Part shown: piece by piece, positions 47,381-59,369 of the stretch | Numbering within the stretch: the stretch's first letter is position 1 | Layout of the letters: every line of letters starts with the position of its first letter | DNA from: Prunus persica | Taxonomy: Eukaryota; Streptophyta; Magnoliopsida; Rosales; Rosaceae | Length of the DNA: 64,000 nt | Assembly (NCBI RefSeq): GCF_000346465.2 | Contig: NC_034015.1 | Location: forward strand, 8,033,302 to 8,097,301 | Direction: 5' to 3' | Made by a program: the position numbers and the translations under genes | Notes under the pieces: model-generated | What the model saw: the letters and a program-made list of their open reading frames with translations, nothing else | Database searches by the model: none | What the model was told of the DNA's origin: nothing

Positions 47381-49100
47381 CCTTCTAGGTCTGTCGCAAC
47401 ACGGCTAGTTGCTCAGGCAGAAGTGCTACTGGCTGATCGCGTGGGACCACTGGTCGTGGAATAGGTGGAGGTTCTGCCTGGATTTCTCCATATCATGGTA
47501 TTCCAGCTATCTATGCAATGAGAGGATTCTCTTGTTATGGCCATGCCAGTCATGGTGGAGGTCCAAAAAAAGAAATGCCAAGTCCGAAAAAAGACAACAG
47601 AACGTTGGACTTTGATTTCTGCTTGGATAGCTGGCTCTGAACTGGGCTGAATTGGATGTTTCTATGCTAGATTGAATCGTCAACACCTTCAACCGATAGG
47701 TTTCAGCTTGAAATCGATACCAATGTTTGAGTTTGGCAGAGCTTCGATTTATTTCAAACCCTTGAAGGCTTTTTGAAAAGGCAGAATTGGGGCCTCTTTA
47801 ATCTGAAAATGGCAGAAGTGGTTGAATTGATGATCACTGAGCTGGAGCTGCACTGTAGTACCTGTTGTGCTTGATCAAGGTTTTCTGTAAATTTGTTGAG
47901 GTTTTCATATTGTAAAAAACCTGGACTCTGCTTCACTTGGTTTGTGCTAAACCAAATTTGTAACGAGAGAAATCTCGCTTCGTAAAACTGTTTATCTGAG
48001 CTGAACTGAAATCAGAGATTTGAATTCTGGCTGATTTGTTTCTTGCGAAACAAAGGGCTTTGGTTGCTTCAGTGTCTGAAGGCTTTTGAGATCAATTGAT
48101 CTTTTTAAATTTGTCAGTATGAATTTGAGAGTTTTTGTCTTGATTGATTTTTTTGGCTGCCTTTTGATTTGTTCACCTCCTCTCATATCTATTGAAAATG
48201 CTAGAGTGGGGTTTTTAATCTTTAATAATGGGCGGCAGATCTTTCAAAAAGATCTTCCCTTTTAAATACCACAAAAAGGGAAGTTATTATTTTGGCAGAG
48301 AAGAACCATTAACAGTCAGTTTTCATGGTGGTCTTTTCCTTGCTTTTTCCTAAACGAAAACCAACTCTTCTTGTTCTCTGTTTGTTCCTTGTAAAAACAC
48401 AATCCGCCATGATGGTCAATTTACTTTTCCTGGTGAACAACTCCCTTGCTCCCTACTTATCTCTTGAAACTGTAACTTGCTTATCTCTTGGAAATATAAC
48501 CTGCTTTGGTGCAGAGCTTCTCTGTATATGGAGAGAGGATTTGATCTTCTTTCCGTGGCTAAAAAATGGAGAATAAGTTCTCCTGTAAGACCTATCTTTA
48601 TTAACTTCCCATAACTTCTTCTGTGATAGTTGAAAATTTTGGCTTTTCTAAAGTCAGAAAGTCACGTGAGGCTCTTTTGAGAAAACATTTTTTAGTAAAA
48701 AAAGATCTGCTGGCTTTCTTTGAGGGTTGAGATCAAGTGATGAGAATTTTTCAGAGGCTGGGCTTAATCCAATTTTTGGAGGTTTTTTATCTGCTTGGTA
48801 TTAAGTTACCATTAAATGGCAATCTTAACTGTAGTTTTCGTGTTTTTAAACCTCTGCCATTTTCCCTTTACAGAAGTATGGGCTTCTAAAGTCACTTGGA
48901 CTGATTTCTGGAGATAAGGCCCATACTTTTGTTTTCTGATATGGGCCAATTTTTAAATGGCAATCTTAATTGTAGTAAAGAAAAGATGCCACCATCGTGA
49001 GATCAGATGACAGAATTTGACTTGAGAGACCCAATGACAAAATTTGGCTTGGTATTGCATAACATACAAGAATTGTTTTTGCAGGTCATTTGATTTTGTG
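47381..49100 (-). mobile_element. Probable leader and LTR of the gag relic
   Basis: On the minus strand, a TTGGTATCGATTTCAAGC stretch at about 47728 resembles a tRNA-Met primer-binding site, directly after an AAACA that could end an LTR. Further upstream, TATTTAAAAGGGAAG at about 48265 looks like an LTR TATA region. The upstream end was not found, so the boundary is a guess. Confidence 0.35.
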
Positions 49101-50488
49101 TTTTGGTATGTGAACCAGGCTAATTATATTTCTAGAATTGTAATAGTTGATTTGTATTCAGCTTTTCACATAAAGATTTGACCCATCATTTGGTTCTACA
49201 TCTCAGAAGACATTGCCTATGTCTGGACGCTACTGAAATAATGTCCTTGGCTGGCTGCTATGCTAACTGGCTTTTGGCAGCATTTCACACCTGAGCTGTC
49301 CAGGTTGCAAGGGAGAAGCCATACCAATACGCTTGATATTAGATTTTCAAATTCTTGAAACTACAACTCAAAATTTATAAATAGTAGACACTTCAGAAAC
49401 TGAACAATATATACCTCACATTTATGTTTTGAAATTATCTGCTTCAAAATACATAGACGAAGCTAGCAAGTCCTTAAATGTGGAAAACTATTCACTCAAA
49501 ATTTACATTTAAGTAAATGGTAATACAAGAGGGATAATTAGTTACACCAAGCTGAGATATATTGTGCATTTGCAAGAACTTCTTCTCTCCTTGATTCCTT
49601 GCGAAAAATCATGGCAAAATGCTTTTGACAAACATGTGAGCCTCAAAGCCGCTGCCCCATTTAAATATAAAAGGGATGCAGTCATCCGAACCCCATGGGA
49701 CAATGCCCTTGAAGCATTTGAGGCCTCATTGGAGGCTTTCAAAACGAAGGTAGATTTGTTTCTCCCGAAGTCCAATGTGGTGATGCTCAAGCTAGAGGAC
49801 GCCATGTCAGCTTTGAATTTGAGTTGAACCCTAACCAGTCCCTTTTCATGCATGCACTTTAATCTGTAGTTTACTTTACATTATGATAAAAATACAAGTC
49901 GTCCACGTTGGCAATCCACGACTCACTAAAGCAGCCAATCAGGGACATTTCCCTCGATTTTTATTTATTTATATTTTCTCTTATCCGATAATTAATCATC
50001 GGTACTATCACCTTGCTTATTTTCTATTATACTATAGCCCCCCGCCCCCCAAACTCTTCCACCTTATATATAAATCAAATACCCAATCTTCTCTTTTAAC
50101 TTTCTGCAAATCCCACCCACCCCACCCCATTGCACCCACACATCACCGTCGTATAACCCACCTCTCTCCCTCTCCCAATCATTTTCTTCATCACAGCACA
50201 GTTAGCACCCAAAAAATTTTTGATGAGCTAATCTAATAGAAGACCTACTAATTTCACTAGAAAATAGACAAAATGAAGACCCATATGTGTCTAACTAATG
50301 AGAAGATCCAGTAATTTCACCGAAGAAGAAAAAAATAGAAATTTAAACATTCAAACGCATTAAACGTTACAACACATTAAACATGAGATATATGAAGTTA
50401 TGAAGCCATTAAAGTCAAAAGCCATGAGAGATATGAACCCAAATCAGAAACGCGAACAAGAAAACCATCAAATCTACAGAGTGAGAGT

Positions 50489-50535
<47 letters not shown>

Positions 50536-50844
50536 TACACTGGGGAGACGAAGAGGCCAAAGGTTATGACATTGTCTGCCAAAGGTGATGAAGATGGAGA
50601 TAAATGATGCAATGAGATGAGAGTAGTGAGTGTTGTGTGCGGCTAGGGTTAGGAAACGAAGGAGAGGCTGAGAGAAATGTGAGGGAGAGGTGGAGAGAGA
50701 CTAGATTCGTGAGTTTTAGTTATGGATGAGTTTTTCAGGCTTTTGGAGTCCAATCATGTGCGGAATGGTGCATGATAACACTTACAAATAACCACTCAAG
50801 CCTTGCCACATGTAAAATATAATTAACAAATAATAAATATATTT
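49101..50844. other. Non-coding stretch with short frames and a GA tract
   Basis: An open frame at 49564-49827 lacks an ATG start and matches nothing that I know. A GA microsatellite lies at about 50487-50533. The rest is AT-rich, with a C-rich patch (50038-50130). Confidence 0.5.
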
Positions 50845-51016
50845 CTAATCGGTTCGGTTTGATTTAGGACAGTTTACAAAATTCTCAAACATCAGTCGAA
50901 TTCGGATCGGTTTTTAAAACTGTTGACTTTTTCTTTGGTCAAAACTAAATCAAACCAAACCAATATAATCGGTTCGGACGGTGTAACCGGATCGGCCGGA
51001 TTGATGCCCACCCCTA
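50845..51016. mobile_element. Worn hAT MITE of the TAGGGGTGGGCA family
   Basis: The right end GATGCCCACCCCTA at 51003-51016 and the CGGTTCGGTTTGATTT motifs are those of the MITEs at 20182 and 39014. The left end is not preserved. Confidence 0.65.
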
Positions 51017-54000
51017 ATTACAAGACAATGTCTCTACTTGTTTGATTTAGGTTTAGATCCAACTTATTTTTTAAACTTGTTTATTCACTATTTGGTTTGG
51101 TTTTCTCAACATTTTAACTATAATGTGCTTATTTCTATCAGGTTGCTGCTGATGATATGATGCAATGAGCAATATTGAAGTTTTCTTCTGTATTTTAGCC
51201 AAAACTTATTGTATGAGAATCCTCCCTTGGTCTAGTCATTTTCAACTGTATTTTTGCAGACGTCCCTCCATCTCTATGTCTCCCACACTTCTCCTTTTGG
51301 AGTGGAGTGTCCAACTAACCCCTTTTTTTTCCAGTGAAAGTCCAACTAACCGTTTAATTGTGTGATGATGTGAGAAAGAGAGTAACGAATCTATAATATC
51401 TATATGACAGAAGCCAACAAGGTTTGAAAAATCAAGGGCCTACACTACACCTCAAAAAAGTAATATTTTTGTCATTTTTTTAAGTTTGGAACCATGTATA
51501 TAATATATCCTTTGGTTTCAGCATGTTTCTTCTGGTTTATATCTGCCTAGGATTTTATGAAGGAACTAAAAGTCAAATGTCTTCATTTGCTGATGGATGA
51601 TTGATTCACAATTTTTTCTTTTTCTTTTGGTCGAAGATTCACAATGATTCTTGAGGTTTAACTTGATAGGTCTTTTTTTTTAATTATTATTATTATTTTT
51701 TAATAAATAGCCCATCACCTTATTAATCTATAAATAAAACCCTATTTTTATAAGTAAAACCCGATGACTAGGGTCCAACTCAACAAGTTACTTAATCAAG
51801 CTTAAAATCTTATTTTCTATAATATTTAGATCCCAATTTTTTTACCCCAGCCGGGCCAAAGTTTCAAAGGGATCAGACCCCGAGCAAAAACAAAATATTT
51901 AAATTATTATAAAAAAGAGATAATAGCTAAATTGACATTATCAATAAAAACAACGTACCTCTTTTATATATGCAATGCACCTATTATCAATAAAAACATA
52001 ACGAGTAAATGTGTATGTGTATGTGCATGATCAAATAATTTGTAGGTACACAACCAGAGGAATGAACAACCAAAAAAGAGGAATAATTAATATGCAAGAA
52101 ATCAAGGTCTATATCATCTGGAAGAAGGGAAAAAAAAAGAAAGGCTACATACATTTACAACAAGGAGTTAATATGGTATGCCATGTGAATAAATCATAAC
52201 GCAAAATGTGAAGGTGATAAGTTACCATACAAGTTACCCTTATCTTCAAATTGAAATCGACATTCAATTCATGTTCTTCTCCATTTAATAACAACAAAAA
52301 TAATAATAATAATAATAATATCGAAATGAATTAAGGCGGAAAAAAAAAAAAAAAAAAGCTGCAAACATGGAAAATCACTTGGACACAAAATCGGATTCTC
52401 TAAATGAGGTTAGAAAGTGTAATTAATAGGAATCCATGGACAGGGTAGGAAGGGAAAAAGAACCCAAAAAAAAAAAATGTGAAACATTTGCAGGCCAAAT
52501 GATTTCAATGAAATATTAAACTCTAAATATGAATTTAGTAGCGATCTGATTATTTTATTTCAATAGGAAGGTTTCATCAAAACCCTAGTTTTTTTTTTAA
52601 ATTTAAAATTTTAGAACATTTTCTATTGAGGGGAGCGATAATATATCAAACTCACACACACTATACAGATGCAAAGACTCGAACCCAAAACTTTATTGAG
52701 GGAACAATTACTCCAAACAGCTACACTGGGTCCTTTGCAAAATCCTAATCAAAGATGCATGCATGATTACATATTTTAATGGCCAATTTTTGTTGTGTTT
52801 TCCTATATGGTGTTCTAATGGCCAATCTTTGTTAATTTTATTTTAATTTTGTTTTTTTTATAAACATTTCAACAAAAAAATCCAAATTGCCAAAAAATAA
52901 AAAAATAAAAAGTTGTTGTGGATATATGTCGCCAAATAAGGCATTTTGGGCTCGAGGAAGGCAAAAAAAGCATTTTATATGAACACTTTTGAAGAATTTG
53001 GAGTGGAGGAAGGCTGGGCCGTGGGATTCAATGGAAAATTGAATCATTGCCTACAGATTTTGTATTAAAAAAATTGTCCCAAGAATATGTAGTCCCATTT
53101 CATTTGGAGGGTTAGATTTGTTGTTTGAAAAAACCTGGGTCATCCATTTCAACTACAATAAAATAATAAAATAATAAAAGGTTGGGCTTGGTGGAGCGCA
53201 GGGCTTCCACCGGAGGAATATTACCTTGATCAATAACATTCATAATTATTTTCTAGTAAATTGAGCTTAACTCCAAAGTTATTTTTCTTCAAAGTCATTT
53301 AGGGATTAGAGGGAATGCCCACAAAAAATAAACATAGTTATTGATACGCTGTAAATTATGAAGTATCTTAGAAATGAGGAACTTAATAACATGCTTGAAA
53401 ATCGTTAGGTTGACTTATTTGAAGTATGGTGGCAAACAATGTAAATATGTAGGAGCATTATGATTTTTTTTTTATTTTAGTTTGAATTTGGGTTTTATAC
53501 ATACATTTCAAAATTCATGGGTTAATGTCTAGGAAATAGAAATGGTTGGGGAGCATCCACAATCATGCTCTCTATTTTTTAGTCAAAATTTAGCTAAAAA
53601 CATATAAAAGTTATTTTAGAAGCTCTTTAAAAAATTTAAATTCCAATCATGCTCTCTAGTTTAAGGAGTCATAAATACTATAACTCTTTTTTAATTGGTC
53701 TATCTCTATTATAAAAAAATATTATAAAAAATAGTTAACATTAATTAAAGGTTTGAAATACTCATTAAATAAAGCAACATTAAATTATAGGGAGTCACTA
53801 TGAGTCATTTCTCTCTCCTTAGATTTAAGAGCTCCTAGAAGTCTCCCTATTTTAGGAGGTGGATAGGGAGCATGGTTGGGGTTGTAATTTTTCAATTCCT
53901 CCATAAAATTTATCTAACAAGATAATTTAAGAAATCCATTGTAAATGCTCTAATTAATCTGTTCAAAAAAGTCGGTGGTACTCTTTCAATTTAGTGAGTG

Positions 54001-54356
54001 AACACCATGGCATTACAATATACATGCACGATTATACAAATGTCAAGTCCTCAAAGGATATAAACTAGTAGTGGAGAAGTAGGGGGTGAGGGGTTGAATA
54101 TATAATATAGACTGAGGATGGTAAAACTTGTAGGTAAAAAGCTTGCCAACCAACCATCCATCGATCCATCCATCAAGTGTCGGGGTCCAGTGGAGTAAAA
54201 GACTTGCCAACCAAGAACCAAGCACTAGTACTAGTAGGTTGGCCATATATGTAAATGTAATTAATAAGTTGGTTTGGTTGCCTAGTATTATTCTAGAGGA
54301 TGGTAAAACTTGAGGGTAAAAAGCTTGCCAACCAAAAAAGAATCAAGCACTAGTAT
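51017..54356. other. Gene-poor AT-rich DNA
   Basis: No gene is visible. Short segments recur elsewhere: GGGTCCAACTCAACAAGTTA-like text at 51773 reappears at 56401, and CATACAAGTTACCCTTATCT at 52226 reappears as CATACAAGTTACCCTTGTCT at 55962. The phrase GGTAAAAAGCTTGCCAACCA occurs at 54134 and 54315. An ATT/AAT microsatellite is at 52293-52320. Confidence 0.55.
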
Positions 54357-55404
54357 TAGATAACGTTTGGTAGTGCTTAAATTTTTAAAAAAGCTGCTTT
54401 AATAAAAATTTTGACAAACCATGGTGTTTGGTAAACATCAGAAATGCGCTTTTAAAAAAAATTGCGGTCAATCACCGCTGTTTTTTCAAAGCAGGCAAAA
54501 CCCAGCTTTTAAAAGCTGCTTTAAAAAAAATTTAACCGGTGGTTTAATGAATGTTTTACTTTCCCATAATGCCCTTACTTATTTTTCAAATAGACAATCC
54601 TTGTCCCTCCAATACAAATCGAGCGACGCAAACTCCTCTTTTTCTCCATTCTACAAACTCCCATTTTCTTCTTCGTTCTGTTCATTCACAACCATCCCTC
54701 TTCCTATTCGTTCTACCTCACATCCCTTTTTCTATTCGTCGTCTGCAACAAACCCCACCCAAGCTCCAACCACAACCACAACCTCCGACCATGGGCTGTA
54801 GACGACGACGATGACAGCAATGACAAACGATGAAGACTCCACAGCTTGGACTGTAGACGACGATGATGACTGTGTAAGGAGGACGACTTCTCTGGGCAGA
54901 GGGAGAAAAATAGAACAAGGAGAAGGAGTAGAAGAGAACATTTTTTAAAAGAAAAAAAATTTGCAGAGAGAAAGGAGAAGAAGCAGGTGACAGGAGGAAG
55001 GAGAAGAAGCAGGTGAAAAAGGAGCAGCAGAAAGGGATGCAGAGATCTGGAAAAAAAAGAAAGATTCAAAGAGACGAAAATGTTCTGACTCAAAAAAATT
55101 GTAAATTAAAAAAAGAAAAAAAAATGTAGCGTAAAGGTTTTTTTTATTTTATATTTTAAATTGAAGTAGAAAAAGAAATAAGAAAACAACAAATAATTTC
55201 ATCATGATTCATGTCCTTTTTTGTCATTATACACACTAAAAGCAATTTTGATAAAATTTTACCAAACACTTTGATTACTCACAACACTTTTTCAAATATA
55301 GTTTACCAAACGTCTAACTGATTTTTTTCACAGCTGATTATTCTCGCAGCACAGCAGAAGCAGTTTTTTTAAAAACACAGCAATGCCAAACTAGCCCTTA
55401 GTAG
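54357..55404. mobile_element. MITE-like insertion with GTTTGG ends
   Basis: The left end TAACGTTTGGTAGTGCTTAA and, inverted, the right end TAAGGGCTAGTTTGGCATTG are imperfect inverted repeats, continued by TTTTTAAAAAAGCTGC on both arms. It splits a segment that otherwise reads TAGGTTGGC(C/T)ATATATGTAA on both sides (54236 and 55409). The interior has frames from a TTC/GAA-rich tract but no transposase. Confidence 0.6.
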
Positions 55405-56745
55405 CAGTAGGTTGGCTATATATGTAAATGTAATTAAGTTGGTTTGGTTGCTTAATATTATTCCAGCAAGGAAGGAACAACCCCACATAAGTCATTACTT
55501 TACTTTCGTTTGACATATCCTTTATCAAGTTCAAGTTGGCAGTGGAATGGAAACCAATTTCTTGATACTTTATCGAGTCATTTATCTACTTTTAACATCC
55601 CTAAAAGTGAATATTTAAAAAGTATAATCGCTGAGCGGCTATACTCCTTATATATATATATATTTTATTTAAAGAATATAGCTCGTGGCTATACTGTCTT
55701 TAAATATATTTTGGAGAGGAGATACCTCGAGTTTTTACATTAAAAATCTCACCCCATTGGCCATTCTTATACTCTATGCTGATTATATACTTAGCGCCCA
55801 ATAAAATTGCAAATAAATGGTTACATATAAATGACCAAATCTGAACCAATTGTTGTATTTATATTGTGCACATGAAATCAATTCACTGTGTAAATGATTG
55901 GAAATTCCAAACAACATTAGATACATTGTCAAAGAAATGAATGAATTGGATGATATGATACCATACAAGTTACCCTTGTCTTTGAATGATGTGTTCATTA
56001 ATGATATGATATGAGGTCATTGGAAAGTGGTTAGCAAAGAAAAAATAAAAAGAACTATGGAAAAGTAAAAAATCAAACGAAAGTATTATTGAAAAATACA
56101 TACGTATGTGTATAATACGAATATTAAACGGGAAGCTAATAAATTCTTTAAATGTATAATAACTATGGAACAGTAAAAAATCAAAAGGAAGTATTATACT
56201 GAAAATGGAAGTTTTATTGAAAAATACACACGTATGTATATAATACGAGTATTAAACAGAAAAATACTAAATTCTTTATACAGAAAATAACTTTGGAAAA
56301 GTAAAATTTAAGAGTATAGCCACGCGACTATACCATTTATTAAAAAATTTTAAAAAAAGGACCCAAGTATAGCCCCACAAAAAATAAATCCAGATGACTA
56401 AAGTCCAACTTAACAAGTTACTTAATCAAGCTTTAAATGTTGATAATAAACATATGAAAATAACCTGAAACAAAAATTGTCCATTACATTGTAGTCTGGT
56501 CTTGAATGCCATTAAAACACCATAGGAAAAGACGGAAAATTTTGCCACATACAATTTATAGTTTTTGGGTTTTTTTTGGATATATTTATAGAAATTAAAT
56601 GGTGTAGGGTTTATTTATAGTTTTAGTGCTAAGAATGGATATATGACTAAATATCTATTTTCTTTTTAGATCTCTTTCGCCACTTGTAATTTGCCCAAGA
56701 CATGTGTGCAGATTTGTCCACATAATCCAAACTATAATATGCTTT
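55405..56745. other. Non-coding flank of the right CACTA
   Basis: No gene is visible. It contains two direct copies of a roughly 110-bp AT-rich segment with CATACGTATGTGTATAATACG-like text (near 56099 and 56228) and a GGCTATACT motif repeated at 55637, 55688 and, inverted, near 56322. Confidence 0.5.
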
Positions 56746-56762
56746 CACTACTACAAAAAGTG
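56746..56762 (+). repeat. CACTA terminal inverted repeat (right copy)
   Basis: CACTACTACAAAAAGTG, identical to the inverted left-copy terminus at 2311-2327. Confidence 0.85.
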
Positions 56763-56764
56763 AA

Positions 56765-58985
56765 AAAGACGACCAGAAAACAACGACGGTCTAAGTGAAA
56801 ACCGTCGTGGTTTATAAAAAGACGACGGTTCTAAAAACACCGTCGTGTAATACAACCTTAGACAACTAAAAAATGGAGTTTCAAATGGCTGTTCAAAAAC
56901 AACGACGTACATAATTAAACAACCGACGTCTATTTGAAACAGATTTCCGCAGTGTAAAATCAATGCCAACAAAGAACGGCAGAAGTTATGAATCGACCGA
57001 CGTAGAAAGTAAAGACGACGATTTCAATAAAAACTGCCGTTTTTACTCATAAAATAAGACGACGAGGTTTTCGTATAAGACGCCGTATAATTACAAACAA
57101 ATCCACGGCTTTAAAATACAAAATATCGCCGTATTAAATTAATTTACAACGACGGAAAATATAAATATATCGACGTCATTCTCGTATAGTTCTACTACGT
57201 TATCTTTAAATCGTACAATAAAATTTATCGTCGTATTTATTCATTTTATACGTCGTACCTTTAATTTTAACGGTCGTCTTAATAAGAATTTTTGTTAACA
57301 ATTTTTTTCTTTGATTTTCTTATCCTACGTCGGTAGATCTACTTAATGACAAGAATTGAAATAACCACGACGGTTTATATAGAACACCGCCGACATAATC
57401 AGTTTTGTCTGAGATCCCAAGGGTTACGAAATCTTACCAGATGGAACTCTGTTCCACATCATAATCTTAACAGATGACACAGATTTGCAAATATTGCGTC
57501 GTGTTAGTTTACAAATTCTAGAACATTAATTTCCCTCATTTTAAATTTCCTCGGGAAAGAAAAATCTATTTATCACGCTTTGGAATTGAAAACTAAAACT
57601 GAAAGAATACGGGAAAAAAAACTCCATTTATAATTTAAAATTAAAATCCACGTCGGTTGTAGTACACTTAACGACGTTTAACAAAATAATCTACGTCGGT
57701 AATTATAAATCTACCGCCATCGTAACTTAATATAGACGACGAGAAAAGACGACGGTAGAACAGAAAACCGCCGTTGTTTCAGTTTCTTTAACATATCTTT
57801 CTGCAGGACTTGTGTAGTTCAAAGCATTGACAATGTCTTCATCATATCTCCCAGAAACTACTGATTCAATTGCTCATGCTTTAGAGGCCATCTGAAGCCA
57901 TTTCTATTCTTTATCGCATTCTTGAAACCCATCTTCTTCTTCTGAAGCTCTACGGATAAAGGAAGAGGCTATCACAATAAATCCGACGGATCTTCTTAGG
58001 CAAGAAAATCAAGCAGAGGATCAGGCACATCTGATCTTCAGATTTCCCTGAGAAGCGAACTTTCCTTCGACAGCGAGTGGAGGCCAGGCTTGCATCTCTT
58101 TTGATGGAAAGCAAGGAGTATTCAGAAGCACTAAGTGTCCTATCAGGCTTGATCAAGGAAGTGAGAAGGCTAGTTGACAAGCTTCTTCTTGTGGACATAT
58201 ATTTGATGCGAGTAAGCTCAATTTCTCTTTGAGAAAACATCCAAATTATTATCTTTGAGACATGAGAGACTGAGAGAGGAAGAACTTGGAACCTTAAATG
58301 TAAACCGAAAATGAATGAAAGCGACAAATTTATAGAATAAATTTTTAAAACCAACGGCGGTCCTTACAAAAAAACCGCCGTTTAAATTGTAAAATCAACG
58401 TCGGTATGATCGACGTATATTACAGAAATCCACGTCGGTAAATTAATAAAAACGACGTGTTAAATAATATACCATGACGCGAGTTATTACTTATGTACTT
58501 TAATTTTTGAGTTTACTACGACGGTACCTACAAACTACTGTCGTATTTATTTACCACGTCCGAAGTTAAATGTACCGTCGTATTTTGTAATTTATACGTC
58601 GTAGTTATATGTAACCGCCATATTATTTTTTTGAAATGGTTTTATATGTAAGCAACTTTTCGTCTACTTGACTTACACATTTGTTGTTTTTATATTCTTA
58701 TTTTATTTAAATCTGTCATCCAAAAAAGAAACTTTACATATTGCAGAATATTAATTTCCTTCGTTTTAAATTTCCTCCTGAAAAAAAACTCTATTTATAA
58801 CGCACTGTAATTGAAAAATAAACTGAAAGGTCACGGGAAAAAAAATTCTATTCATAATTTAAAAATTAAAATCCACGTCGGTTATATTAAACCTAACGAC
58901 GTTAAATGAAATGATTCCACGTCGAATGAAAAATATTGCGTCGTTTTAGTTAAAAACGACGTAGTTAAATGTAACCGCCGTATTA
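56765..58985 (+). repeat. Subterminal CGTCG/CGACG motif array of the CACTA element
   Basis: Cores such as ACGACGGT and ACCGTCGT alternate in both orientations every 15-40 bp, often as pairs able to fold (ACGACGGTCT...ACCGTCGT near 56783). The array is broken by the RPN6 fragment. CpG-rich motifs at this density stand out in AT-rich plant DNA. In classical En/Spm a 12-bp motif near the ends binds TNPA; here the array is much longer. Confidence 0.88.
57833..58240 (+). pseudogene. RPN6: Captured RPN6 fragment in right CACTA
   Basis: ATG at 57833 reads MSSSYLPETTDSIAHALEA, then with frame shifts NPSSSSEALRIKEEAIT, PTDLLRQENQAEDQ, a gap, then EKRTFLRQRVEARLASLLM, EYSEALSVLSGLIKEVRR, DKLLLVDIYL and, shifted again, KLNFSLRK. 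It is the proteasome lid subunit RPN6 N-terminal region lacking one exon-sized block. It lies in the same orientation as the CACTA gene, between the terminus and its 5' leader, flanked on both sides by motif arrays. The left copy has the same fragment with a 59-bp deletion at its end. Confidence 0.82.
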
Positions 58986-59369
58986 TTTTTTTGAAATGGT
59001 TTTATATGTAAGCAACTTTTCGACTTACACATGCACTGTTTCCAAACCCGATAAAAATTTCAATCTCCCAGAGAACCTTTTCGTCTTTTTTCCTTGTCAG
59101 AGCATTGTCAGAGTTTCTCATCGTCTTCCTCTCGTCTTCTTCGTCGTCTCTGAACTTAAACATCGATCATCTTCCTCTTGCTTTCATTGCACGCAAAAGG
59201 TAAGCTTTCATTTTCACTATTTTGGTTACTGTTTTGCATGCTCATACGTTTTTTGTTTGAAAAATCTTTTTACCTTTTTTCTGGCCAAAATCATTTTACT
59301 TCTTTCCAAGTTTGATAAAATATACAGACAAAGAGAGAAAGTTTCCAACTTTGAAGACAACTACATCAA

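Noticed and set aside
49542..49853. Overlapping frames of 87 (plus) and 103 (minus) codons
   Set aside because: Neither has convincing gene context; the plus frame lacks an ATG and I recognise no family. Kept only as a note in the region entry.
54421..55093. Frames of 126 codons on both strands
   Set aside because: They come from TTC/GAA-rich MITE interior, of low complexity, with no domain.
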